Positions 54,805-63,118 of a stretch of 64,000 nt of DNA are shown here, piece after piece (positions within the stretch are counted from its first letter, which is position 1; every line of letters starts with the position of its first letter). The position numbers were made by a program, and so were the translations under genes. Location of the stretch: positions 92,692 to 156,691 of the forward strand of contig SCMQ01000008.1 of NCBI GenBank assembly GCA_005503335.1, in the 5' to 3' direction. Source of the stretch: Comamonadaceae bacterium 2FH (GTDB lineage: Bacteria; Pseudomonadota; Gammaproteobacteria; Burkholderiales; Burkholderiaceae_C). Under the pieces are notes generated by a model. The model was not told the origin of the DNA. It made no database searches and worked only from the letters and a program-made list of their open reading frames with translations.

Positions 54805-56673
54805 GTGTCAGCATCCACATCATCCCTCGCGGCGCTCACCCTGGGCGCCATCGGCGTCGTCTACGGCGACATCGGCACCAGCGTGCTGTACGCGGTCAAG
54901 GAAGTATTTGGCTCGGGCCATGTGCCCTTCACCCCGGACAACGTCTACGGCATCCTGTCGATCTTCTTCTGGACGCTGACCACCATCGTCTCGGTCAAGT
55001 ACGTGGTGCTGGTGCTGCGCGCCGACAACCACGGCGAGGGCGGCCTGGTGGCCATGCTGGCCCTGGCCTCCCAGTCGGTCAAGGACAAGCCCGAGCTGCG
55101 CCGCTGGCTGCTGGGCATAGGCATCTTCGGCACCTGCCTGTTCTACGGCGATGGCGTGATCACCCCGGCGATCTCGGTGCTGTCGGCGGTCGAGGGCCTG
55201 GAGGTGGTGTCGCCGGCCTTCAAGCAGTACGTGATCCCGCTCACCCTGGTCATCCTGTTCGGCCTGTTCGCCCTGCAAAAGCACGGCACGGCCGGCATAG
55301 GCAAGTTCTTCGGGCCCATCACCCTGGTCTGGTTCGCCACCATCGCGGTGCTGGGCCTGGTGCAGATCGCCGGCCAACCGACCATCCTCTGGGCCCTGAG
55401 CCCGCACCACGCCCTGCGCTTCATGTGGGCCCAGCCGGGCACCACCTTCGTGATCCTGGGCGCGGTGGTGCTGTGCGTGACCGGCGCCGAGGCGCTGTAC
55501 GCCGACATGGGGCATTTCGGCAAGCGGCCGATCCGACTGGCCTGGTTCTCCGTCGTCATGCCCTCGCTCACCATCAACTACTTCGGCCAGGGGGCGCTGC
55601 TGCTGCAGAACCCGGCCGCTGTCAAGAACCCGTTCTACCTGATGGCGCCGGACTGGGCCCTGCTGCCCATGGTGGGCCTGGCCACCATGGCCACGGTGAT
55701 CGCCTCTCAGGCCCTGATCTCGGGCGCCTTCAGCGTGTCCAAGCAGGTCATTCAGCTCGGCTACCTGCCGCGCCTGCAGGTGCTGCACACCAGCGTCAAG
55801 GACACCGGCCAGATCTACATGCCCTTCGTCAACTGGGGCCTGTTCGTGGCCATCGTGCTGGCCGTCGTGATGTTCCGCTCCTCCAGCAACCTGGCCGCGG
55901 CCTACGGCATCGCGGTCACGCTGGACATGCTGATCACCACGGTGCTGACCTTCTTCGTGGTCCGCTATGGCTGGGGCTATCCGCTGGCCCTGTGCTTCGG
56001 CGCCACCGGCTTCTTCTTCGTCGTCGACCTGGCCTTCTTCAGCTCCAACCTGATGAAGCTGATCGACGGCGGCTGGTTCCCGCTGCTGATCGGCGGCGCG
56101 ATCTTCACCCTGATGATGACCTGGCACGAGGGGCGCGGCCTGCTCAATACCGCGCTGCGCTCGGATGCGCTGGACCTCAAGAGCTTCCTCGACGCGGTGT
56201 TCGTCAGCCCGCCGGTGCGCGTGGAAGGCACGGCCGTATTCCTCACCGCCGAGCCCGGCATCGTGCCCAATGCGCTGATGCACAACCTCAAGCACAACAA
56301 GGTGCTGCACCAGCACAACCTGTTCGTCACCGTGCGCAACCACGAGACGCCCTGGATAGGCATGAACAAGCGGGTCGAGATCGAGTCGCTGGGCCATGAC
56401 TGCTGGCAGGTGATCGTGCACTACGGTTTCAAGAACGACCCCGACCTGCCGCGCGCCCTGGAGCAGCTCAAGGGCCGCGGCTGCGAGCTCGAGACCATGA
56501 CCACCAGCTACTTCCTCTCGCGCGACATCGTGATCCCGACCCTGGGCAGCGGCATGGTGGCCTGGCGCGAGAAGCTGTTCTCGCAGATGCACCACAACGC
56601 CAGCGCCGCGGCCGAGTTCCTGAACCTGCCCAGCAACGCGGTGGTCGAGCTGGGCAGCAAGATCGAAATCTAG
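54805..56673 (+). CDS. kup: Potassium uptake protein Kup
   Basis: A 622-residue KUP/HAK-family transporter with about twelve membrane segments in the first 430 residues and a cytoplasmic C-terminal domain. The N terminus [20 protein letters not shown] is the family signature (GDIGTSPLY type, with V for P). [20 protein letters not shown] follows. It starts with GTG at 54805, directly before the conserved N terminus; no ATG is available. It takes up K+ with protons. Confidence 0.96.
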   Translation: MSASTSSLAALTLGAIGVVYGDIGTSVLYAVKEVFGSGHVPFTPDNVYGILSIFFWTLTTIVSVKYVVLVLRADNHGEGGLVAMLALASQSVKDKPELRRWLLGIGIFGTCLFYGDGVITPAISVLSAVEGLEVVSPAFKQYVIPLTLVILFGLFALQKHGTAGIGKFFGPITLVWFATIAVLGLVQIAGQPTILWALSPHHALRFMWAQPGTTFVILGAVVLCVTGAEALYADMGHFGKRPIRLAWFSVVMPSLTINYFGQGALLLQNPAAVKNPFYLMAPDWALLPMVGLATMATVIASQALISGAFSVSKQVIQLGYLPRLQVLHTSVKDTGQIYMPFVNWGLFVAIVLAVVMFRSSSNLAAAYGIAVTLDMLITTVLTFFVVRYGWGYPLALCFGATGFFFVVDLAFFSSNLMKLIDGGWFPLLIGGAIFTLMMTWHEGRGLLNTALRSDALDLKSFLDAVFVSPPVRVEGTAVFLTAEPGIVPNALMHNLKHNKVLHQHNLFVTVRNHETPWIGMNKRVEIESLGHDCWQVIVHYGFKNDPDLPRALEQLKGRGCELETMTTSYFLSRDIVIPTLGSGMVAWREKLFSQMHHNASAAAEFLNLPSNAVVELGSKIEI

Positions 56674-56674
56674 G

Positions 56675-56680
56675 GACAAT
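56675..56680 (+). promoter_or_regulatory. -10-like GACAAT, leaderless start of gshB
   Basis: GACAAT sits in the 13-bp gap between kup and gshB and ends 6 nt before the ATG. No Shine-Dalgarno sequence is visible. The position matches that at proA and leuS. Confidence 0.4.
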
Positions 56681-56686
56681 CACGGC

Positions 56687-57625
56687 ATGAACCTGCTCTT
56701 CATCGCCGATCCGCTCGAATCCTTCAAGACCTACAAGGACAGCACCTTCGCCATGATGCGCGAGGCCCAGCGGCGCGGCCACGCCATCGCCGCCTGCGAG
56801 CCGCAGGACCTGCTGTGGCAGCGCGGCAGCGCCGTCACCGCCCATGTGCGCGACATCACGCTGACCGGACAGGAGCAGGCCTGGTTCAGCGAGCGCGGGC
56901 AGCGCGCCGTGGCCCTGCAGGACTTCGACGCCGTGCTGATGCGCAAGGACCCACCCTTCGACGCCGAGTACTTCTACGCCACCCACCTGCTCGAGCAGGC
57001 CGAGCGCGACGGCGCGCGCGTGTTCAACAAGCCGGGCGCGCTGCGCGACCACCCGGAGAAGCTGGCCATCATGGAGTTCCCGCAGTTCATCGGGCCGACC
57101 CTGGTGACGCGCGACGCCGAGGACATCAAGCGCTTTCACGCCGAGCACCAGGACATCATCCTCAAGCCGCTGGACGGCATGGGCGGCATGGGCATCTTCC
57201 GCGTCGGCCCCGACGGCCTGAACCTGGGCAGCATCACCGAGACGCTGAACCGCCATGGCGCGCAGAGCCTGATGGTGCAGAAGTTCCTGCCCGAGATCGT
57301 GGACGGCGACAAGCGCGTGCTGGTCATCGGCGGCCGTCCCGTGCCCTACTGCCTGGCGCGCATTCCCCAGGGCAGCGAGGTGCGCGGCAACCTGGCGGCC
57401 GGCGGCAAGGGCGTGGCGCGGCCGCTGACGGCGCGCGACCGCGAGATCGGCGAGGCCCTGGGCCCCGTGCTGCAGGCGCGCGGCCTGCTGCTGGTGGGGC
57501 TGGACGTGATCGGCGACTGCCTGACCGAGATCAACGTGACCAGCCCGACCTGCTTCCAGGAGATCCACGACCAGACCGGCTGCGACGTCGCGGCCCTGTT
57601 CGTCGACGCGCTGGAGGCGGCTTAG
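56687..57625 (+). CDS. gshB: Glutathione synthetase
   Basis: A 312-residue ATP-grasp enzyme that adds glycine to gamma-glutamylcysteine. The N-terminal DPLESFKTYKDSTFAMM, the MRKDPPFDAEYF segment and the ATP-grasp LKPLDGMGGMGIFRV are the GshB hallmarks. The C-terminal LTEINVTSPTCFQEI binds metal. It ends at the border of the AT-richer cassette-like region. In many Burkholderiales, gshB is followed by PTS genes; those are not seen here. Confidence 0.96.
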   Translation: MNLLFIADPLESFKTYKDSTFAMMREAQRRGHAIAACEPQDLLWQRGSAVTAHVRDITLTGQEQAWFSERGQRAVALQDFDAVLMRKDPPFDAEYFYATHLLEQAERDGARVFNKPGALRDHPEKLAIMEFPQFIGPTLVTRDAEDIKRFHAEHQDIILKPLDGMGGMGIFRVGPDGLNLGSITETLNRHGAQSLMVQKFLPEIVDGDKRVLVIGGRPVPYCLARIPQGSEVRGNLAAGGKGVARPLTARDREIGEALGPVLQARGLLLVGLDVIGDCLTEINVTSPTCFQEIHDQTGCDVAALFVDALEAA

Positions 57626-57848
57626 AACCGAAGGGCTGCGCTTTGGCGTGTGGCGCGCAACACAGGAGAGGTGGCGGGTTTCATGGTCAAATTTAGTTCT
57701 GTGTTTTTGTCCACCCTATCGACGGAAAAGCCTTGTGGCAAGAGCCTTCCCGCACTTTTTCCGGGTCAATTTAGACCGCAAGCGCCAGATATGGACTGCG
57801 TCTGCAGGCAGTCTACATTACGGTGGGCATTTCAGTAGCGAGGCGCCA

Positions 57849-58235
57849 ATGTACAGACACGCACTTCCGGTTTTTGTGTTCTTGGCTTTACCTCTCTCAT
57901 CTACGGCGCAACAGGCCATCAATCTCGATTGTCCAGTGGCAAAAGTGAGCCCTATTTTTGACCTCGCCGATTTTCCTGCGGGTGCAGCAATGGTTCGAAT
58001 GGAGCGTTATCGGTTTGCTATACCGACCGGAGGAGACTCCGGCTTGGCTTCTACACCTCGGTCCAACAGCATTCCCACTCAAATAGTCAAATCCGAAACA
58101 CTGTTCCAAATAGATTTCGAAAACAAGCGCGTGATCATTGATCGGATGACTGCAGAGTTTCAGGTGTTTTTGCAAGGTGCGGAACAGCCGTTCGGTGGCG
58201 GAACGTGCACGCGATTGGAGCAAAGGAAATTTTGA
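57849..58235 (+). CDS. Hypothetical exported protein
   Basis: A 128-residue protein when started at the ATG at 57849. MYRHALPVFVFLALPLSSTAQQ is a clear signal peptide with cleavage after STA. Two cysteines (one in INLDCP near residue 30, one in GGTCTRLE near the C terminus) could form a disulfide in the periplasm. The frame is open upstream to 57648, but those residues show no signal-peptide logic. I do not recognise a family. Codon use and GC are unlike those of gshB, suggesting transfer. It may belong to the cassette region. Confidence 0.55.
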   Translation: MYRHALPVFVFLALPLSSTAQQAINLDCPVAKVSPIFDLADFPAGAAMVRMERYRFAIPTGGDSGLASTPRSNSIPTQIVKSETLFQIDFENKRVIIDRMTAEFQVFLQGAEQPFGGGTCTRLEQRKF

Positions 58236-58350
58236 TGGAAATGTCTCGCAACTGGCTGCAGAGCTAAGACATTGGGCAGAAACGGACGTCGTTCAGTCCG
58301 GCAAGGTAATGGTCCGCCATCGAAATTTTAAGAAGATGGAAGGAGTGCAG

Positions 58351-58794
58351 ATGAACTTGGCCGAATGGCTCATGGTGTGCCTCACATTTGTTACTGCCGT
58401 TTTCACTATTCTTGCGTGGCGTGTTTACGTGCGGATAGCCCTTTTTACCGGGGCAATGGAAAGCCACTCAACCATGATGCTTCGCATCGAAGCAAAGAAG
58501 GAAGGCATTCCAATTACTTGGTGGGACCCTACCCTTGAAGGTCCATGCACAAAGTCTTGGCCCCAGTTCCAAGGAGAGCACGGAAAGGACACCGTGCTCG
58601 AGAAAATCTACATAGGCATTCCGGCTGATCAACGAAAACACCAGCCGACTTGCTGCTGCGCTGTTCGGGCTGCCCTGCGTACTACTTGGTTTTGTATCGT
58701 CTCTCTCACCAGGTGCTGGCGTAGCGCCCCAAGGCATGATGCCCAACAGGGTGTTCCAGGGGACGCACCGAATAAAGCCTCGACGCGCCCCTGA
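58351..58794 (+). CDS. Hypothetical small membrane protein, possibly frameshifted
   Basis: The ATG at 58351 follows GGAAGGAG with five bases spacing, so a gene start here is well supported. MNLAEWLMVCLTFVTAVFTILAW is a membrane segment, then a soluble part with EGIPITWWDPTLEGPC. From about 58625 the frame yields unlikely residues (TCCCAVRAALRTTW), while the +1 frame reads a plausible second hydrophobic segment (AALFGLPCVLLGFVSSLSPG). A one-base insertion near 58620 would explain this. In both frames the end runs into the attC site at 58741. No family is recognised. Confidence 0.5.
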   Translation: MNLAEWLMVCLTFVTAVFTILAWRVYVRIALFTGAMESHSTMMLRIEAKKEGIPITWWDPTLEGPCTKSWPQFQGEHGKDTVLEKIYIGIPADQRKHQPTCCCAVRAALRTTWFCIVSLTRCWRSAPRHDAQQGVPGDAPNKASTRP

Positions 58795-58809
58795 ACTCTG
58801 ACGTTGGGT
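58741..58809 (+). mobile_element. attC-like integron recombination site 1
   Basis: GCCCAAC (58741-58747, R'') and GTTGGGT (58803-58809, R') fit the integron core consensus RYYYAAC...GTTRRRY and pair with each other. Inside, after 5- and 6-base spacers, GTTCCAGGGGACGC (58753-58766) pairs with GCGCCCCTGAAC (58785-58796), leaving two unpaired bases on one arm, as in attC hairpins. The total of 69 bp is a normal attC length. It lies between two small genes. Confidence 0.75.
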
Positions 58810-58820
58810 GATATAGAAAT

Positions 58821-59402
58821 ATGGTTGCTACGACCACTCCGCGAGGCATGACGTCGGATGTGCGTCGGCTTTGTAAGCACATGAGCTTCGAGTCGCTTCC
58901 GGTGTTCGTTGAGGTTCGGGCCAGAGCCGATTCAGAATCTGGAGAGTGTTTCGGCGCCACAGCAAAACAAGTGGCTGAGCATGATGGCTCCTGTGTTTAT
59001 GGCTGGCTCATTTGGGAGTGGCCTGGCATATTGATTGAAGCGGAATTTCATGCAGTGTGGCAGCAACCAAATGGCACGTTGCTCGACGTAGCAAAGAAAG
59101 ACGACGGTGAATCTGTAGTGCTCTTTCTTCCTGACCCGAGCAAATCGTTCGAAGGCGTCAGAGTGGATAGCATTCGGCTGCCAATCGGAAAAAACCCTGC
59201 AATTAAGACTCTCATCGCAGGCAAAGAACGTTTTTACAGGCTGTTTCAGCAAAAACATGGAAACGCTACCGGGCATGTGGTCCTTGATGGAGACTTAGCT
59301 GATCTTCATGACCAGCTTGCTGTTCTAAGTCATCAGCTTTCGGTTTCACGCGAGGCAATCCGTGGCTGGTCTCTGTTTTCCCGCAAGCAGAGGTTGCGTT
59401 GA
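58821..59402 (+). CDS. Cassette-borne hypothetical protein
   Basis: A 193-residue protein that is the only ORF between the two attC-like sites, starting 11 bp after R' of the first and ending 5 bp before R'' of the second. This is how integron cassettes are built. The middle contains VYGWLIWEWPGILIEAEFHAVWQ, which from memory resembles a family of bacterial proteins sometimes linked to SEC-C zinc motifs, but no such Cys motif is present. No signal peptide or membrane helix. Low GC relative to the chromosome. Function unknown. Confidence 0.65.
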   Translation: MVATTTPRGMTSDVRRLCKHMSFESLPVFVEVRARADSESGECFGATAKQVAEHDGSCVYGWLIWEWPGILIEAEFHAVWQQPNGTLLDVAKKDDGESVVLFLPDPSKSFEGVRVDSIRLPIGKNPAIKTLIAGKERFYRLFQQKHGNATGHVVLDGDLADLHDQLAVLSHQLSVSREAIRGWSLFSRKQRLR

Positions 59403-59407
59403 ATGTC

Positions 59408-59485
59408 ACCAAACCATCGCTTCTAGCCGACGTATTTGCCTCCGCTTCGCTACGGCAAATCCGCAGCTGAAGCTCGGTGTTGGGC
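59408..59485 (+). mobile_element. attC-like integron recombination site 2
   Basis: R' is GTTGGGC (59479-59485). R'' is ACCAAAC (59408-59414), one base off the RYYYAAC consensus. After 5- and 6-base spacers CTTC-T-AGC (59420-59427) pairs with GCTGAAG (59466-59472), leaving one unpaired T. A further inner stem ATTTGCC / GGCAAAT (59434-59440 / 59454-59460) closes a terminal loop. Spacer lengths equal those of site 1, and the orientation is the same. Confidence 0.7.
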
Positions 59486-59503
59486 GCCACAACAAGTTGG
59501 AGA

Positions 59504-59992
59504 ATGAGCCGTGGCGCTAAAGCCAAAGAGAGAGAGCCTAAGGCCAAGCCCGGTGCGGAAGCGGGGCGCGCGACCGCGATGGCGGCCACTCATCTCATCG
59601 ACGAGCGGACCCGGTCTCTGGGTGGCTGGCGCGCCGAGACCCTGGTGGAGGTTCGCCGCCTTATTCACGAGGCGGACCCGGACATCATGGAGGAATGCAA
59701 ATGGATCAAGCCCAGCAACCCACTGGGGGTGCCCGTATGGTCCCACGCTGGGATCGTTTGCACCGGAGAGGCCTACAAACAGGTGGTCAAGCTGACCTTC
59801 GCCCGGGGTGCCTCCTTGGTGGACCCTTGGAGACTCTTCAACGCCAGCCTCGATGGGAACACGCGTCGCGCCATCGACATCCGGGAGGGAGAGGTGCTCG
59901 ATGCTGAGGCGTTCAAGGCCTTGATCAAGGCCGCGATCGCGGAGAATCTACGGTCCAGCCCCCCGAAGTCACAGGGCCGTGGCCGGACGTGA
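59504..59992 (+). CDS. DUF1801 domain-containing protein
   Basis: A 162-residue protein. The DUF1801 (YdhG-like) core is clear: LVEVRRLIHEADPDIMEECKW, then VPVWSHAGIVCTGEAYKQVVKLTFARGASL and the segment with NTRRAIDIREGE. The first 35 residues are lysine/alanine-rich and may be disordered; an alternative start is the ATG at 59582. The first ATG lies 19 bp after the R' core of the second attC-like site, a typical cassette position. No attC follows it. Biochemical function is not established. Confidence 0.82.
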   Translation: MSRGAKAKEREPKAKPGAEAGRATAMAATHLIDERTRSLGGWRAETLVEVRRLIHEADPDIMEECKWIKPSNPLGVPVWSHAGIVCTGEAYKQVVKLTFARGASLVDPWRLFNASLDGNTRRAIDIREGEVLDAEAFKALIKAAIAENLRSSPPKSQGRGRT

Positions 59993-60035
59993 GTCTAGGG
60001 CCTGTCATCAATTATTCCGGGCCCGCGCTCATGGT

Positions 60036-60119
60036 TTTTCGGGCGGTCTGCGGCGTTGCGATGCTTGCCAATAGCTCGGCTATTGGCGGCGCATCCCGCC
60101 TTGCATCCCATCCCGAAAA
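60036..60119. repeat. Long imperfect inverted repeat (REP-like) between convergent genes
   Basis: The centre is a perfect 9-bp stem GCCAATAGC / GCTATTGGC (60067-60075 / 60079-60087) around TCG. The outer ends TTTTCGGG (60036-60043) and CCCGAAAA (60112-60119) also pair, and the bases between are partly complementary, giving arms of about 40 bp. It sits between the DUF1801 gene and the convergent amidotransferase gene. It could be a REP/MITE-type element or a bidirectional terminator. Confidence 0.55.
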
Positions 60120-60157
60120 GGCATCTGCGCGGCCCCATAGAGATCGTAAACAGGCTC

Positions 60158-60919
60158 TCAGACCGGCGCGCCGTCCACGAACACCAGCAACTCGCCCGGC
60201 GCGCAGGGCGTCCAGGCCTCGTTGGTGGTCAGCGGCGCGGTGACCACCACCGCCACGCGGTCGCTGGGCCGCGTGTGCTCGGCGAAGTTCACGCTCAGGT
60301 CCTCGTCACTGAGCGTGGCCTGGGTGAAGGGGTGCTGGCGCACCACGTAGCACAGCTGGGTCGAGGCATGGGCCCACAGCGCCTGGCCGTTGGAGAGCAG
60401 GAAGTTGAAGCTGCCGTGTCTCGCGATGCGCGGCACCAGCTCGCGCAGGGTCAGCGTGAGCTCGGCCACGCTGGGCACGTCGGCATGCGACTTGGCCAGC
60501 TCCTGCATCAGCCAGCAGAAGGCCCGCTCGCTGTCGGTGCTGCCCACGGGATGGAAGCTGGCGTGCAGGCGCGGGTGGAAGTCCTTGAGGTCGCCGTTGT
60601 GCGCGAACACCCAGTAGCGGCCCCAGAGCTCGCGCACGAAGGGGTGGCAGTTCTCCAGCGCCACCTGGCCCTGGGTGGCCTTGCGGATATGGGAGATGAC
60701 GTTCTGGCTCTTGATCGGATAGCGGCGGATCAGCTCGGCCACCGGCGAGGCGCTGGCGCTCTCGCGGTCGACGAACAGGCGCACGCCCTTGCCCTCGAAG
60801 AAGGCGATGCCCCAGCCGTCGCCGTGCTGGTCGGTGCGGCCGCCGCGCTGGGCGAAGCCGCTGAAGCTGAAGGTCAGGTCGGTGGGCGTGTTGCAGTTCA
60901 TGCCGAGCAGCTGGCACAT
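60158..60919 (-). CDS. Class II glutamine amidotransferase (YafJ/GatD-like)
   Basis: A 253-residue Ntn-hydrolase domain protein. The nucleophilic cysteine is residue 2 (MCQLLGMNCN), exposed after Met removal. HGDGWGIAFFEG, ISHIRKATQG and FAHNGDL are the class II glutaminase signatures. There is no synthase domain, so the acceptor of the released ammonia is unknown; YafJ-type proteins are stand-alone. It is the last gene of a minus-strand group with the MFS gene upstream (16-bp gap). Confidence 0.9.
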   Translation of the reverse strand: MCQLLGMNCNTPTDLTFSFSGFAQRGGRTDQHGDGWGIAFFEGKGVRLFVDRESASASPVAELIRRYPIKSQNVISHIRKATQGQVALENCHPFVRELWGRYWVFAHNGDLKDFHPRLHASFHPVGSTDSERAFCWLMQELAKSHADVPSVAELTLTLRELVPRIARHGSFNFLLSNGQALWAHASTQLCYVVRQHPFTQATLSDEDLSVNFAEHTRPSDRVAVVVTAPLTTNEAWTPCAPGELLVFVDGAPV

Positions 60920-60935
60920 GGTGGCTTCCTCCGCT

Positions 60936-62420
60936 TCAGGGGGCGCGCCCGGCGCTGGGATGGGGCACGGGTTCGCGCAGCTGCCAGGCCGCCACCATCG
61001 CGAGGGCGCACAGGCCGGCCAGCAGCATGAAGGACTCGTTGAACGCAGCCAGCCGCGCCGGGCTGCTGCCGGCGCGGGCCAGCGAGTCGCCGTGCGCGGC
61101 CAGCCGCCATTCGAGCACGATGGCGCACAGGCTGACGCCGGCCGCGCCGCCGAGCATGCGCAGGAAGCCGATCACGCTCGAGCCCTGCGGGATCAGCGGC
61201 GCGTCCAGGCCGCGCATGGACCCGAGGTTCAGCGAGGGCAGGATGAAGCCCAGGCCGATGCGCCCCAGCGTGGCCCAGGCCACGAGCAGCCAGACGCTGC
61301 TGGTGAGGCCCACGGTCAGCATCAGCGCGAACGAGGCCGCCAGCAGGGCCAGGCCGGTACAGACCAGCAGGTGGGTGGGCTGGCGGTCGGCCAGGCGGCC
61401 GACCCCGGCGATGGTGACCGCCAGCACCAGGCCCGAGGGCAGCAGGATGGTGCCCACGTAGGACGGGGACAGCGACAGCCCCAGCTGCAGGTAGACCGGC
61501 AGCAGGTAGGTGGAGCCGAACAGCGCCGTGCCGTAGATGAAGGCCACGATGCCGCCCATGGCGAAGCGGCGGTGGGTGAACAGCGCGAGGTTCATCAGCG
61601 GCTCGCCGCCGCGCCCGCCCAGGCGGCGCTGCCAGGCCACGAAGGCCAGCAGGGCCGCCGCGGCGCCGGCCAGCAGGGCGCCGGCGTCCAGGGCCGTGCC
61701 GTCGCGCAGCGCCACCAGGCCGTTGAGCAGGCACAGCGTGCCGGCCGCGCCGAGCAGCAGGCCGCCCCAGTCCAGCGCCGCGCCCTCGCGATTGGCCGCC
61801 ACGCCGCCCGGCGCCGTCACCGGCACGAAGCGCCAGGCCAGCCACAGCGAGGCCAGGCACAGCGGCACCACCATGAAGAAGATCGAGCGCCAGCCGAACC
61901 AGTCCACCAGCAGGCCGCCTATGCTGGGGCCCAGCGCCGGCGCCAGCACCACGCCCATGCCGAAGATGCCGCTGGCGCGGCCCTGCTCGTGCGGCTCGAA
62001 GGCGCGCATGATGATGATGGCCGGGATGGGCTGCACCACGCCGGCGGCCAGGCCCTCGGCCACGCGCGCCGCCAGCACCAGGCCGAACTGGCCGGCCAGC
62101 CCGCCCACCATGCCGCCGGCCAGCAGCAGCCACATGCAGCCGGCGTAGGTGGCGCGGTAGCCGTAGCGCGCGAGCAGCCAGGGCGTGGTCAGCATGGACA
62201 CCGTCATGGCCACCATGAAGCCCGAGCTGACCCATTGCGCGCGGTCCTGGCTCAGCAGGAAATGCTGGCTCATGTCGGGAATCGCCACGTTGACGATGGT
62301 GGACGACATGATGGAGGCCATGGTGCCCGTCATCACCGCCAGCAGCAGCAGCCAGCGGTAGCGCTCGCCGTAGCGCTGGCGCAGCGAGACCAGGTCGGAG
62401 GAGGCGGGGGGACTGGACAT
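60936..62420 (-). CDS. MFS transporter, DHA2 (EmrB/QacA) drug exporter family
   Basis: A 494-residue protein with about fourteen hydrophobic segments. The DHA2 features are TMASIMSSTIVNVAIPDMSQHF in helix 1 and RVAEGLAAGVVQPIPAIIIM near helix 4. It should export hydrophobic drugs or metabolites by proton antiport. No EmrA-like membrane-fusion partner is nearby. The start is supported by the cytoplasmic MSSPPASSDL opening before helix 1. Confidence 0.9.
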   Translation of the reverse strand: MSSPPASSDLVSLRQRYGERYRWLLLLAVMTGTMASIMSSTIVNVAIPDMSQHFLLSQDRAQWVSSGFMVAMTVSMLTTPWLLARYGYRATYAGCMWLLLAGGMVGGLAGQFGLVLAARVAEGLAAGVVQPIPAIIIMRAFEPHEQGRASGIFGMGVVLAPALGPSIGGLLVDWFGWRSIFFMVVPLCLASLWLAWRFVPVTAPGGVAANREGAALDWGGLLLGAAGTLCLLNGLVALRDGTALDAGALLAGAAAALLAFVAWQRRLGGRGGEPLMNLALFTHRRFAMGGIVAFIYGTALFGSTYLLPVYLQLGLSLSPSYVGTILLPSGLVLAVTIAGVGRLADRQPTHLLVCTGLALLAASFALMLTVGLTSSVWLLVAWATLGRIGLGFILPSLNLGSMRGLDAPLIPQGSSVIGFLRMLGGAAGVSLCAIVLEWRLAAHGDSLARAGSSPARLAAFNESFMLLAGLCALAMVAAWQLREPVPHPSAGRAP

Positions 62421-62474
62421 CTTGGGCGCAGGATAGCAGGCAGGCCGCCTGCGCCGCGGGTGCGTTCCCGGCGC

Positions 62475-62693
62475 TCAGGCTCCGTCCGCGGCCTGGGCGC
62501 AGGCGAGGCAGATGCAGGCCTTGCGGCGCGCGGACTCGGGCACGCGCGACAGCAGCTCGGCCTCGAAACGCACTTCGGTGCACCAGCAGGGCGGCTGCTT
62601 CACGCCGGTGGCGCGTTCGATCTCCTGGGCGCATTGGTTGACTGCGCCGCACAGCGGGCAACGTACCGGGTCTATGGGCGGCAGGGCGGACAT
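62475..62693 (-). CDS. Cysteine-rich CWC family protein
   Basis: A 72-residue protein with nine cysteines, including CPLCG, the CWC triplet (PPCWCTE) and a C-terminal CICLAC. The CWC motif names the family, a small probable zinc-binding protein of unknown function found in proteobacteria. It lies 54 bp upstream of the MFS gene on the same strand. Confidence 0.85.
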   Translation of the reverse strand: MSALPPIDPVRCPLCGAVNQCAQEIERATGVKQPPCWCTEVRFEAELLSRVPESARRKACICLACAQAADGA

Positions 62694-62749
62694 GGCGGCG
62701 GCTGGGCGCGAATGCGGATGCCGCCAGTCTAGCGCCGCCGTCCGGGCGC

Positions 62750-63031
62750 TCAGTGCACCACGACCGGGTTCTGCGCCAGCCCGGCGTAGCGGTCCAGCGT
62801 GTCTTCGACCTCTTCCTGGGTCGGCGTGTTCTGCTGCCAGGCGTCGATCTGCCGCTGGAACAGCTCGGCCCAGGAGCCGTCGAGGTAGACCTCCTTGCCC
62901 GAGCGCTTGTCCACGATCTCGAAACCGTGGCGCGCGAGCTGGGGCCCCTGCGTCTGCACATGCTCGTCCGCCGGGAAGTCAGCCAACAGGTGCATCACCG
63001 CGAATTGTTCGGAGTCGTAGAGCATGTGCAT
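62750..63031 (-). CDS. DUF3567 family protein
   Basis: A 93-residue acidic protein starting MHMLYDSEQFAVMHLL and containing RHGFEIVDKRSGKEVYLDGSWAELF. This matches the BTH_I0359-like family (DUF3567), typical of Burkholderiales. AAGGAC precedes the first ATG by ten bases; a second ATG two codons later is possible. Function unknown. Confidence 0.82.
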   Translation of the reverse strand: MHMLYDSEQFAVMHLLADFPADEHVQTQGPQLARHGFEIVDKRSGKEVYLDGSWAELFQRQIDAWQQNTPTQEEVEDTLDRYAGLAQNPVVVH

Positions 63032-63118
63032 GGTGTCATTGTCCTTGAAACACTCACCCTACTTGGTAACGCGCGAGGCGGTTTCAAGGCCGACAGGGTT
63101 TTTCGCCAACCCGTCATT

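Larger units (their letters stand above)
57630..59992. mobile_element. AT-richer gene-cassette-like region (integron-type attC cluster without integrase)
   Basis: Base composition drops visibly between gshB and the DUF1801 gene. The region holds short plus-strand ORFs of unknown function and two attC-like sites (58741-58809 and 59408-59485) in the same orientation. Cutting at G/TT of each R' core would release one cassette, 58804-59479, carrying a single ORF. No integrase gene, attI or further attC site is recognised, so this looks like a small cluster of attC sites lacking an integrase. The outer borders are approximate. Confidence 0.6.

Noticed and set aside
57648..57848. N-terminal extension of the exported protein gene
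   Set aside because: It would place the clear signal peptide in the middle of the protein; the ATG at 57849 gives a normal signal peptide.
58061..58067. GTCCAAC as a possible attC R'' core
   Set aside because: It fits RYYYAAC but lies inside the exported-protein gene and has no partner core or hairpin downstream.
58271..58277. ATTGGGC as a possible degenerate attC R' core upstream of the membrane-protein gene
   Set aside because: The first core base is wrong, and no matching R'' or inner stem could be built within a normal attC length.
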